Shown here piece after piece: positions 54,581-62,727 of a DNA stretch of 64,000 nt. The translations under genes and the position numbers were made by a program. How positions within the stretch are numbered: position 1 is the stretch's first letter; each line of letters starts with the position of its first letter. The notes below the pieces were generated by a model. It searched no databases. It was not told the origin of the DNA and worked only from the letters and a program-made list of their open reading frames with translations. The stretch is from Saccharibacillus soli (GTDB lineage: Bacteria; Bacillota; Bacilli; Paenibacillales; Paenibacillaceae): assembly GCA_002189105.1 (NCBI GenBank), contig NIOB01000002.1:62001-126000 (forward strand). The letters are read 5' to 3'.

Positions 54581-55255
54581 ATGCCAACGGTGCTGGTTGC
54601 CGACGACGACGCGAATATCCGCGAACTGGTCTGTTTATTTTTGCGAGGGGAAGGCTATACGACGATTGAGGCTGCCGACGGTCAGGAGGCACTGAAGGCT
54701 TATTCTGCTTCGACGATCGACCTGGTTGTGCTGGATATTATGATGCCGATGATGGATGGCTGGGCATTATGTCGGGAGCTAAGACGGCTGAATCCGGATC
54801 TTCCTCTCCTGATGCTGACCGCCCGGGGCGAGACGTGGGAGAAGGTGAAGGGCTTTGAGCTGGGCGCCGACGATTATCTGACCAAACCCTTCGATCCATT
54901 GGAGCTGAATGTACGGGTGCGGGCGCTGCTCAAGCGCTCCCGCATTGCGGTGACTCGTGCCGTACGGCTGGGCGGTGTCGAGCTGGATCGCAGCACCTAC
55001 AAAGTGACGACCGCTGCTGAAACGCTGACTCTGCCGCTCAAGGAATTTGAGCTGCTGTATACGTTGGCGGAGACACCGGGACAGGTCTATACGCGGGAGC
55101 AGCTGATCGAACGGATCTGGGGGCTGGATTACGCGGGTGATAACCGAACGGTGGATGTTCATATCAAACGGCTGCGTGAGCGATTTGCCGGGATTTCCGA
55201 TTTTCGCATCGAGACGGTGCGGGGACTGGGTTATCGACTGGAGGCCGCCGAATGA
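54581..55255 (+). CDS. OmpR/PhoB-family response regulator
   Basis: A 224-residue response regulator. The receiver domain has the acidic pocket ADDDAN and phospho-acceptor Asp52 in VVLDIMMP, with TKPF Lys near residue 101. The C-terminal winged helix includes the transactivation-loop region FELLYTLAETPGQVYTREQL and RTVDVHIKRLRERF. AAGGGGGAG precedes ATG 54581. Its stop overlaps the histidine kinase start (ATGA). A likely direct target is the hydrolase at 56792, which has OmpR-like direct repeats upstream. Confidence 0.92.
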   Translation: MPTVLVADDDANIRELVCLFLRGEGYTTIEAADGQEALKAYSASTIDLVVLDIMMPMMDGWALCRELRRLNPDLPLLMLTARGETWEKVKGFELGADDYLTKPFDPLELNVRVRALLKRSRIAVTRAVRLGGVELDRSTYKVTTAAETLTLPLKEFELLYTLAETPGQVYTREQLIERIWGLDYAGDNRTVDVHIKRLRERFAGISDFRIETVRGLGYRLEAAE

Positions 55256-56628
55256 TCCGCTCGCTGTATACGCGGATTGTGGTGATCTTCCTTGTCTCCG
55301 TGGTGGCGGGCACACTGCTCTCCTTCTTTATGGTTACCTGGGCGTTCCGTGAGCAGTTGAATGATAACCTCCAGATTCCACTGGTTCAATTCGGACAGGA
55401 CGTAGCTCGCCTCTATGAAACGTTTCCTGCGGATCAGGCGGAAGCCTATGTGCGGGAGATGAATCAGCTGGCTTCCTACCGAATCCGCATCTATAAGGCG
55501 GTTGATCGGTATCAGCTCTATGGGGCGCCGGACGACAGCCGGACGGTTTATGCCTCTTCCGAACAGGTGGAGCGTGTGCTGCACGGAGAGCAGATCCGGA
55601 TCAATTCCAAAGGCGTGACCATTGAGCTGATCGGGATTCCGTTTCAGATCGAAGGGCAGCCGAGAGCGATGTTTATCGAACCGGTTGGTTCGACATCCGT
55701 TTCTTTTGCAGCCAAATGGCTGTTGAATTTTGCCCTATACGCGCTCTTGTCCGGCAGCCTGGTGATTCTGGTCGCTTCCTTCTTCCTGATTCGTCCGATC
55801 AAGCAGCTGACGCAGGCCACCAAGCATATTGCGGAAGGTGACTTCAATGTACAGCTGGACATTCGGCAAAAAGGAGAGTTAGGGACACTGGCGCGAAGCT
55901 TCGTGGAGATGTCTAGGGATCTCCGCAGGCTGGAGGAGATGCGCCGTGATTTTGTCTCGAATGTATCTCACGAAGTCCAATCGCCGCTCACCTCGATCTC
56001 CGGTTATGCCCTGGCGCTCAAGCAGCGAAATCTGACGCAGGAGCAGCGGGATCGTTATCTGGACATCATCGCCGCCGAAGCCAAACGAATCTCCCGGATG
56101 AGCGACAGTCTGCTGAAGCTGAGTCAGTTGGAATCGCAGCCGCAGCTGCTCAGGCGTTCGGAATTTGGATTGGATGAGCAGATCCGGCGGGTCGTCATTG
56201 CGCTGGAGCCGCAGTGGTCGGCGAAGCAGATCACCTTTGAGCTGGAGCTGCCCGAGGAACATCTAACCGGAGATCCCGATCAGCTTGGACAGGTGTGGAC
56301 GAATATCATCGGCAATGCGATCAAGTTTTCCCCGGATGGAGGGGAGATTGCCATCCGGCTGACGCCTGGCGAGCATGATCTCCAGGTGAGCATCACCGAT
56401 CAGGGGATTGGCATTGCACCGGAGGACAGGGAGAGGGTGTTCGAGCGATTCTTCATGGCCGATCGCTCCCGCAGCCGCAAGTATGAAGGCAGTGGGTTGG
56501 GGCTTGCGATCGTCCGGCAGATTGTCTCGCTGCATGGAGGGCAGGTGTCGGTCGAGGGAGAGCCGGGAGCCGGAACGACCTTCACCGTAACTCTGCCGCG
56601 TATTCCACCCAATTCTATCCTGTCATAA
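55252..56628 (+). CDS. Sensor histidine kinase
   Basis: A 458-residue membrane kinase with two membrane helices (about 7-29 and 162-184) around an extracytoplasmic sensor region of about 130 residues. A HAMP domain (RPIKQLTQATKHIAEGDF), the HisKA phospho-site His240 in NVSHEVQSPLTS and a complete ATPase domain (N box NIIGNAIKFSPDGG, G boxes DQGIGIAPED and GSGLGLAIV) follow. The stimulus is unknown. It is translationally coupled to the response regulator. Confidence 0.92.
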   Translation: MIRSLYTRIVVIFLVSVVAGTLLSFFMVTWAFREQLNDNLQIPLVQFGQDVARLYETFPADQAEAYVREMNQLASYRIRIYKAVDRYQLYGAPDDSRTVYASSEQVERVLHGEQIRINSKGVTIELIGIPFQIEGQPRAMFIEPVGSTSVSFAAKWLLNFALYALLSGSLVILVASFFLIRPIKQLTQATKHIAEGDFNVQLDIRQKGELGTLARSFVEMSRDLRRLEEMRRDFVSNVSHEVQSPLTSISGYALALKQRNLTQEQRDRYLDIIAAEAKRISRMSDSLLKLSQLESQPQLLRRSEFGLDEQIRRVVIALEPQWSAKQITFELELPEEHLTGDPDQLGQVWTNIIGNAIKFSPDGGEIAIRLTPGEHDLQVSITDQGIGIAPEDRERVFERFFMADRSRSRKYEGSGLGLAIVRQIVSLHGGQVSVEGEPGAGTTFTVTLPRIPPNSILS

Positions 56629-56686
56629 GCTTGCTTTTGCTCATTGCCCTTCGCCGGATTCGCTAAATCTGTCTCTTTTTACCCGT

Positions 56687-56714
56687 GTTCATGCTGCGTT
56701 CATATTGCCGTCAT
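56687..56714 (+). promoter_or_regulatory. OmpR-type direct repeats upstream of hydrolase
   Basis: GTTCAT (56687-56692), GTTCAT (56698-56703) and CGTCAT (56709-56714) are spaced exactly 11 bp apart, the pattern recognised by OmpR/PhoB-family dimers. They lie 78-105 bp upstream of the hydrolase start and after the kinase gene, so the adjacent response regulator may activate the hydrolase. Confidence 0.6.
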
Positions 56715-56791
56715 GGGTGGTCCATACAAAGCGGTTAAGCTAGGTCTTGAAGGCGGCATCCAGCCGCTGACAGACAGGAGAGACGAAGAAT

Positions 56792-57781
56792 ATGGAACAG
56801 GAACCCAAGTCTGCCCCGACGAAGAAAAAACGCAGATGGTCGCGTATTTTGCTTAGAACAGCCGCCATTTTGGTGGGTGTCCTTGCTTTATTTATGCTGA
56901 TCGTCTTTGCAACGGATCGCATTGCCGGAAGAATCGAGGCCTCGAAGATTGAACCTTACGGTCAGAAGGTGTCCGTAGATGGCAAAAAGGTGAATCTGCT
57001 GATTCGCGGCAATGGGCCGGAGACGGTCGTGCTGCTGCCGGGCTATGGAACGGCGGTTCCGGCGCGTGATTTCGAGCTGCTGCTGCGGGAGATGGAGAAT
57101 GATTATCGGGTGATCGCGGTCGAGCCATTGGGTTATGGCCTGAGCGATGAGACGGACAAAGAACGAACGACAGCCAACATCGTTGAAGAGATTCATGAGG
57201 CGGTGCATCAGGTTGGGGCGGATCGTTATGTGCTGATGGGTCATTCCATTGCAGGCTTGTATGGGGTTGAATACGTTCAGAAATATCGGGACGAAGTGAT
57301 CGCGTTTGCCGGGATCGACACCAGTGTGGTCAATCAGCCGGGGATGGATGCCGAGCTGCCAACCGGATTCCTGAATTTCATGAAGCAATCCGGCTTGCTG
57401 CGGCTGACGCTCAAGTTGAACGGCGATCCCTATGCGGCGATGGGTTATGACGAGCAGATGAGCAAACAGATTCGGATGATTACTTATAAAGTCAGCAATA
57501 ATCCGACGATGCTGAACGAGATGTCTCATATCGCGGACAACTTCCGTATGGCGCAGGAATCCCATGCGAAGTTCCCGGCGGACCTGCCGCTGATCCTGTT
57601 CGTCAATGAAGATGATGATGCCCTGCCGAACTGGGTCAAGCTGCACGAAGATCAAGTGAAGCAGGCTAAGCAGGGCAAGATGATCCTGATGCACGGCGGT
57701 CATTATCTGCATCACAAGAATTCGCCGGAGATTGCGGCTGATTTTAAGGCGTTCATGACAGAGATCGGCAGTCAGCCTTGA
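56792..57781 (+). CDS. Membrane-anchored alpha/beta hydrolase
   Basis: A 329-residue protein with a Lys/Arg-rich start and one membrane helix at residues about 19-42, which would place the enzyme outside the membrane. VVLLPGYGTAVPARDFE is the oxyanion region, LMGHSIAGLYGVEY the nucleophile elbow with Ser, and HGGHYLHHK the catalytic His region. Substrate unknown. ATG 56792 follows AGGAGAG. It sits after a two-component system with response-regulator-like repeats upstream and ends at a terminator. Confidence 0.85.
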   Translation: MEQEPKSAPTKKKRRWSRILLRTAAILVGVLALFMLIVFATDRIAGRIEASKIEPYGQKVSVDGKKVNLLIRGNGPETVVLLPGYGTAVPARDFELLLREMENDYRVIAVEPLGYGLSDETDKERTTANIVEEIHEAVHQVGADRYVLMGHSIAGLYGVEYVQKYRDEVIAFAGIDTSVVNQPGMDAELPTGFLNFMKQSGLLRLTLKLNGDPYAAMGYDEQMSKQIRMITYKVSNNPTMLNEMSHIADNFRMAQESHAKFPADLPLILFVNEDDDALPNWVKLHEDQVKQAKQGKMILMHGGHYLHHKNSPEIAADFKAFMTEIGSQP

Positions 57782-57827
57782 CGACACGAGCGTTCTCCAA
57801 TTGGACGGAATAACTGCATGGTTATGG

Positions 57828-57864
57828 AAAAGCTTCTTTCACCTCAGCGTGAAAGGAGCTTTTT
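57828..57864 (+). terminator. Intrinsic terminator after hydrolase
   Basis: AAAGCTtCTTTCAC and GTGAAAGgAGCTTT form a long stem around CTCAGC, followed by a T run. Confidence 0.88.
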
Positions 57865-57916
57865 GTATTCCGGGCTTGGTGGCATGCGGTTTGGCGTACA
57901 TGCTGCGCACATACAA

Positions 57917-57945
57917 TTGCCATTCCCGGCGCCGTTCGCTATCCT
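57917..57945 (+). promoter_or_regulatory. Promoter of the VanR/VanS-like operon
   Basis: TTGCCA (57917-57922), 17 bp, TATCCT (57940-57945), about 35 bp before the response regulator start. Confidence 0.5.
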
Positions 57946-57980
57946 GAGAACATCATGAATGGTCAAGGAGCGAACTCGAC

Positions 57981-58679
57981 ATGAAGGATTCCACCATATT
58001 AATTGCCGACGATGAGAAGGAAATTGCCGATCTCGTTGCGCTGCATCTGGAGAAGGAAGGCTATCGGACATTAACGGCGCAGGATGGCCCGGAAGCGCTG
58101 CGGCTCGTGCAGTCGCAGTCGGTTGATCTGGTCATTTTGGATATTATGATGCCGGGCATGGATGGGTATGAAGTGACGCGGCAGATTCGGGAGCAGCACC
58201 GGATGCCGATCATTTTTCTCAGTGCGAAGACGTCCGATCTCGACAAGATTACAGGGCTGGTGATCGGGGCTGATGATTATATGACCAAGCCATTTAATCC
58301 GATGGAGCTGGTCGCCCGCGTGAACGCGCAGATTCGCCGCTCCACGCAGCTCAATCAGATGCCGGAGGACAAGCGCCCGACGGTGCTGGAAGCGGGAGGC
58401 CTCAGCATCGATCCCGAGCAGCGCGAAGTGAAAGTGTACGGACGTGTCGTTGAGCTGACGCCCAAGGAATTCGATATTCTCTATCTGCTGGCCGGACATC
58501 CCAAGAAAGTGTTCAGCGCAGAGAACATTTTCCGTCACGTCTGGGGCGACGATTATTTTGAGAGCGGCAATACGGTGATGGTGCATATTCGTACGCTGCG
58601 CCGCAAGCTGGGAGAGGACGCCGAGAAGAACAAATGGATCAAGACGGTCTGGGGCGTGGGGTACGCGTTTAATGCGTAG
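57981..58679 (+). CDS. VanR-like OmpR-family response regulator
   Basis: A 232-residue response regulator. ILIADDEKEIADLVALHLEK, phospho-acceptor Asp54 (VILDIMMPGMDGYEV) and TKPFNPMEL place it in the VanR/YclJ branch. The winged helix includes ELTPKEFDILYLLAGHPKKV. It overlaps the kinase gene by 8 bp. With the VanS-like kinase and a VanY-like carboxypeptidase downstream, control of peptidoglycan stem-peptide trimming is likely. Without vanHAX this alone is not a glycopeptide-resistance operon. Confidence 0.9.
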   Translation: MKDSTILIADDEKEIADLVALHLEKEGYRTLTAQDGPEALRLVQSQSVDLVILDIMMPGMDGYEVTRQIREQHRMPIIFLSAKTSDLDKITGLVIGADDYMTKPFNPMELVARVNAQIRRSTQLNQMPEDKRPTVLEAGGLSIDPEQREVKVYGRVVELTPKEFDILYLLAGHPKKVFSAENIFRHVWGDDYFESGNTVMVHIRTLRRKLGEDAEKNKWIKTVWGVGYAFNA

Positions 58680-59760
58680 AATGACGAGCAGCTTCCGCTT
58701 TCGCATGATCCTGCTGCTCGGTCTGAGTATGCTGCTGTCCGGCGGAGTCACTTTTGCGATCTACAAAGCCCTGCAATTTTATTATGTCAAAAACGCCAAG
58801 GTGGGCGACCCGCTGGCACAGTTCCGGCAGGTGATTCGGGATTTCGGTGACCTGAATTTCTTCCTGATCTTTTTTGTGCCGCTGGCTATTCTGTTCTTCT
58901 TCTGGCTGACCAAGCCCTATTCGCGTTATTTTCGGGAAATCTCAACAGGGATTCATCGGCTGGCCAACGGAGACTTCGAGGGCAGAGTTGTGATTGGCTC
59001 CAATGACGAGTTTGGCAGTATTGCAGCCGATATGAACGCAGCGGGCGATAAGCTCAAGAGAGCGGTAGAGCGCGGGGATTTTGCCGAGACGAGCAAAGAC
59101 CAGTTGGTGCTGAATCTCGCTCATGATCTGCGCACGCCGCTGACGTCAGTGCTGGGTTATCTGGATTTTATTTTACGCAATGAAGAATTGTCGCCGGAGC
59201 AGGTCAAGCATTATACCACCATCGCGTTCACCAAGTCCCAGCGTCTGGAGCGGCTGATCGACGAGCTATTTGAGATTACCCGCATGAATTACGGGATGCT
59301 GACGCTGGATACGCAGCCGCTGGATCTGAGTGAGCTGCTGATTCAGATGCAGGAGGAGCTGTATCCGGTATTTGAGAAAAGTCGGCTCACCGCGCGCGAA
59401 GACATTCAGCCGGACGTGCGAATTATGGGGGATGGAGAGCTGCTGGCACGCGTATTCGAGAATCTGCTGACCAATGCCGCGCGTTATGGAGCGGAAGGGC
59501 AGTATGTGGACATCAGCTGCCGCATGGAGCAGGGAGAGGCTGTGGTGCGTGTCACGAATTACGGAGATTCGATCTCGCCGGAGGAGCTGCCGCATCTATT
59601 CGATATGTTCTATACAGGGGATCGGGCACGTTCGCAGCAGAGCGGAAGTACGGGGCTGGGACTTTTTATCGCCAAAAATATTGTAGAGCGTCACAAAGGA
59701 CAGATTTCGGCGGAGAGCGATGCGGTACATACCACATTTGAAGTGCGTTTGCCGCTTTGA
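58672..59760 (+). CDS. VanS-like sensor histidine kinase
   Basis: A 362-residue kinase with two membrane helices (about 11-33 and 62-82) and a very short external loop of about 30 residues, as in intramembrane-sensing VanS-type kinases. HAMP follows (RLANGDFEGRVVIGSNDEFG), His151 lies in NLAHDLRTPLTSVLGYLDF, and ATP-binding motifs are NLLTNAARYG and GSTGLGLFIAKNI. It overlaps the response regulator gene. The signal is unknown; VanS-type kinases react to glycopeptides or cell-wall stress. Confidence 0.9.
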   Translation: MRRMTSSFRFRMILLLGLSMLLSGGVTFAIYKALQFYYVKNAKVGDPLAQFRQVIRDFGDLNFFLIFFVPLAILFFFWLTKPYSRYFREISTGIHRLANGDFEGRVVIGSNDEFGSIAADMNAAGDKLKRAVERGDFAETSKDQLVLNLAHDLRTPLTSVLGYLDFILRNEELSPEQVKHYTTIAFTKSQRLERLIDELFEITRMNYGMLTLDTQPLDLSELLIQMQEELYPVFEKSRLTAREDIQPDVRIMGDGELLARVFENLLTNAARYGAEGQYVDISCRMEQGEAVVRVTNYGDSISPEELPHLFDMFYTGDRARSQQSGSTGLGLFIAKNIVERHKGQISAESDAVHTTFEVRLPL

Positions 59761-59858
59761 GTGTCCAATTTAAGGAAAACTTTAGATTCGTCATCGCTTT
59801 TTCTTAAACCTTGACTTCTATGCTGGAGGTAATAGAGGGACGGGGAGGTTATGCAATC

Positions 59859-60737
59859 ATGAAGAGGTGGGGGATCATCACGACGCTGCTTGCGGTGCTG
59901 CTAGTAGCGGCGGCGTTTCGGCTGGCTGAAAAACAAGGCTGGCTGAGCCTGGGCGCCGAAGCGGAGTCCATGGACGGGGTCATCCAGGAAATAGCGCTGC
60001 GAGACAGTGGGCAGAAGCTGTGGGTGAAGCAGGATCAGCTCTATAAGGGCGATCTGCTGCTGGTGAACAGCGAACACAAAGTCGGGGCGGAGGGCACGCA
60101 GCCCGACATTACGGAGCTGGCGGGCAAGCCGGAACTGCTCGGACGGGCGGCGCTGCTTGACCACAAGATCGAATTATCGCGTCGCGTCGCGCTCAAGTTC
60201 GCGGCGATGCTGGATGCAGCGGCAGAGGATGGCGTCACCCATTTTATGATTAGCAGCGGTTATCGCAGCGAAGCCAAGCAGAGCGAATTGTACGCGCAAA
60301 AAGGCGGCGACTACGCCCTGCCTCCTGGCTACAGCGAGCATCATCTGGGCTTGTCGCTGGACGTCGGTTCTACGGAAGGGACGATGGCAAAAGCCGAAGA
60401 GGGCAAATGGCTGGAGAAAAATGCCGCCCGCTACGGTTTCGTGCTGCGTTACCCTGCCGACAAGACGCAGATCACCGGCATTGCCTTTGAACCTTGGCAT
60501 TTTCGCTATGTGGGGCTGCCGCACAGTGTCATCATGCAGCGCAATCATCTGGTGCTGGAGGAATATCTGGATCTGCTCAAGGAAAAAAAGACCCTTTCCA
60601 CCAAGGTGGATGGGGAGTCTTATGAAGTCTGCTATTACAGTCCGGATGAGATCGCCCAGCTTCGCGTCCCAAAAAACCGCGACTACGCCCTGTCGGGCGA
60701 TAATCGCGGCGGTCTGATCTTGACGGTATATCCGTAA
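59859..60737 (+). CDS. vanY: VanY-like D-alanyl-D-alanine carboxypeptidase (M15B)
   Basis: A 292-residue protein. ATG 59859 is 10 bases after GGGGAGG. One N-terminal membrane helix (about 5-22) anchors it outside. SSGYRSEAKQSELY, YSEHHLGLSLDVG (zinc ligands His161 and Asp168) and EPWHFRYVG (zinc His plus catalytic Glu) are the M15B signature. It trims terminal D-Ala from peptidoglycan pentapeptides. The 98-bp upstream gap has TTTAAGG and TTCTTAAACC elements near 59770-59812 and a TATGCT -10, so it may have its own VanR-controlled promoter. Confidence 0.88.
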   Translation: MKRWGIITTLLAVLLVAAAFRLAEKQGWLSLGAEAESMDGVIQEIALRDSGQKLWVKQDQLYKGDLLLVNSEHKVGAEGTQPDITELAGKPELLGRAALLDHKIELSRRVALKFAAMLDAAAEDGVTHFMISSGYRSEAKQSELYAQKGGDYALPPGYSEHHLGLSLDVGSTEGTMAKAEEGKWLEKNAARYGFVLRYPADKTQITGIAFEPWHFRYVGLPHSVIMQRNHLVLEEYLDLLKEKKTLSTKVDGESYEVCYYSPDEIAQLRVPKNRDYALSGDNRGGLILTVYP

Positions 60738-60749
60738 ATATAGGCAAGT

Positions 60750-61856
60750 TTAGACGTGCTCAAACATGCGCTTGAGGGCGTCTTTGGCGTCTACGGCGAT
60801 GCTCTCGGGAACGCGAATGATGCCGGTCGGTTCACCGCGATCGATACATTCCAGCGACCAGAGCAGATGCGGCAGATCAATGCGGTTCATGGTCAGGCAT
60901 GGACACAAATCGGGATTGAGCGATACGATCTGCTGCTCCGGGTGCTGCGCAGCCAGGCGGCGAACGAGGTTCATCTCGGTGCCTACCGCCCATTTGCTGC
61001 CGGGCGGCGCTTCGTTGATGCGGTCGATGATATATTTGGTCGAACCGGCATCGTCAGCGGCCATCACGACCTCATAGGTACATTCGGGATGGACGATGAT
61101 GCGAACTTCCGGGTCCTGCTGACGGATTGCTGCAATCTGTCCGGTCGTAAACTTCTCGTGTACAGAGCAGTGCCCTTTCCACAGGATGATCCGAATCTGC
61201 TGCGGGTCCTTGTCCGTCTCCAGCCGCTGGGCATAAGGGTCCCAGACCGCCATCTCCTCCAGCGGAATCCCCAATTGATAGGCGGTGTTGCGCCCGAGAT
61301 GCTGATCGGGCAGGAACAAGACCCGCTTCTTCTGCTTCAGCGCCCAGGTGATAACCTGACGGGCATTGGAGGAAGTTACCGTCGCTCCGCCGTGGCGTCC
61401 GACGAACGCTTTGATCTCAGCCGTCGAGTTCACATAGGTCAGCGGCAGGATGGTATCGCCAACTTGTTCGGTCAGCAGACGCCAGGCGACTTCGGTCTGG
61501 GTCATGTTGGCCATGTCCGCCATGGAGCAGCCCGCCCGCATGTCCGGCAGGACTACAGTCTGCTGCTCCTGGGTCAGAATGTCGCAGGTCTCGGCCATAA
61601 AATGGACGCCGCAGAAGACGATATGACGAGCCTGCGTATTCTGCGCAGCCAGCCGGGCCAGCTCCAGCGAATCGCCGGTGACATCGGCGAACTGAATGAC
61701 TTCATCCCGCTGATAATGATGGCCGGGAATCAACAAGGCGTCGCCATGCTTCTGCTTGATGGCGAGAACCCGCTGCTCCATCTCCTCGGTGGACAGTTCT
61801 CGATAAGAGTCGGGCATCATAGGGTACTGGGGGGCTAATTCATTGAAGATGGACAT
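60750..61856 (-). CDS. nadA: Quinolinate synthase
   Basis: A 368-residue enzyme that condenses iminoaspartate and dihydroxyacetone phosphate to quinolinate. ATG 61856 follows AGGAGAT. Conserved segments are [49 protein letters not shown] and VHPECTYEV; cysteines in the first, fourth or last groups plus LCPCLTMN are candidates for the [4Fe-4S] ligands. It lies last in nadB-nadC-nadA and is convergent with vanY, 12 bp apart, with no terminator between. Confidence 0.95.
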   Translation of the reverse strand: MSIFNELAPQYPMMPDSYRELSTEEMEQRVLAIKQKHGDALLIPGHHYQRDEVIQFADVTGDSLELARLAAQNTQARHIVFCGVHFMAETCDILTQEQQTVVLPDMRAGCSMADMANMTQTEVAWRLLTEQVGDTILPLTYVNSTAEIKAFVGRHGGATVTSSNARQVITWALKQKKRVLFLPDQHLGRNTAYQLGIPLEEMAVWDPYAQRLETDKDPQQIRIILWKGHCSVHEKFTTGQIAAIRQQDPEVRIIVHPECTYEVVMAADDAGSTKYIIDRINEAPPGSKWAVGTEMNLVRRLAAQHPEQQIVSLNPDLCPCLTMNRIDLPHLLWSLECIDRGEPTGIIRVPESIAVDAKDALKRMFEHV

Positions 61857-61866
61857 ATCTAATCTC

Positions 61867-62727
61867 CTACCTTTCCGAAGTTGGGCCGAGTTCATCGGCG
61901 AATCGAATATCCATGCTGATGTCCAGACTGGTCACCGAATGAGTCAAAAAGCCAAGCGAGAGATAATGGACGCCCGTGCCAGCATAATCCGCCAGCGTCT
62001 GCATGTTGATGCCGCCGGAAGCTTCCGTGATGATATGAGGCGGCGTGATCTGGGCAAATCGGCGGACGGTCTCCGGGCCGCAGTTGTCGAACATGATGAT
62101 GTCGGCATCCGCAGCGATCGCTTCATGCAGCTGCTCCTCGTCTTCGATCTCCACCTCGATCTTGACCATGTGGCCCATCTGCTGACGGGCTTTGGCGACA
62201 GCGGCAGTGATCGAACCTTCCGCTGCAATGTGGTTATCCTTAATCATGATGCCGTCATACAGGCCGAAGCGGTGGTTGTATCCGCCCCCAGCGGTCACTG
62301 CATATTTCTCCAGCATCCGCAGGCCGGGAGTGGTCTTGCGGGTATCGCAGACCCGAATGGACGAATCGTTCAGCGTCTCAATCGCCTGCCGCGTCGCGGT
62401 GGCAATACCGGACATGCGCTGAAGCAGATTCAGCACCACCCGTTCACCGGTCAGCAGGGTGGAGGCTTTGCCTGTCAGAATGGCGAGCGTTTCGCCCTGG
62501 GTCACAGCATCTCCGTCCTTTTTCAGCAGCGAGACTCGAATCTCCTGATCCAGCAGAGCGAACGCTTCGCGGATGATGTCCATCCCGGCAACGATGCCGC
62601 TCTGCTTGGCATGAATAACGGCCTGGCGCTCACCGACATCCGACATCAGCTGCGCACTGAGATCGCCGCTGCCAATGTCCTCCATATAGAACTGTTCCAA
62701 CATTCGTCTTAATGCAATACGCTGCAT
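61867..62727 (-). CDS. nadC: Nicotinate-nucleotide pyrophosphorylase (carboxylating)
   Basis: A 286-residue quinolinate phosphoribosyltransferase. ATG 62727 follows AAAGGA. Segments [67 protein letters not shown] and EASGGI are all conserved; Arg and Lys in these bind PRPP and quinolinate. It makes nicotinate mononucleotide from quinolinate. It overlaps nadB by 19 bp and precedes nadA by 10 bp. Confidence 0.96.
   Translation of the reverse strand: MQRIALRRMLEQFYMEDIGSGDLSAQLMSDVGERQAVIHAKQSGIVAGMDIIREAFALLDQEIRVSLLKKDGDAVTQGETLAILTGKASTLLTGERVVLNLLQRMSGIATATRQAIETLNDSSIRVCDTRKTTPGLRMLEKYAVTAGGGYNHRFGLYDGIMIKDNHIAAEGSITAAVAKARQQMGHMVKIEVEIEDEEQLHEAIAADADIIMFDNCGPETVRRFAQITPPHIITEASGGINMQTLADYAGTGVHYLSLGFLTHSVTSLDISMDIRFADELGPTSER

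Noticed and set aside
60756-61838. A 360-codon plus-strand frame antisense to nadA
   Set aside because: nadA has all family motifs; this frame is its shadow.
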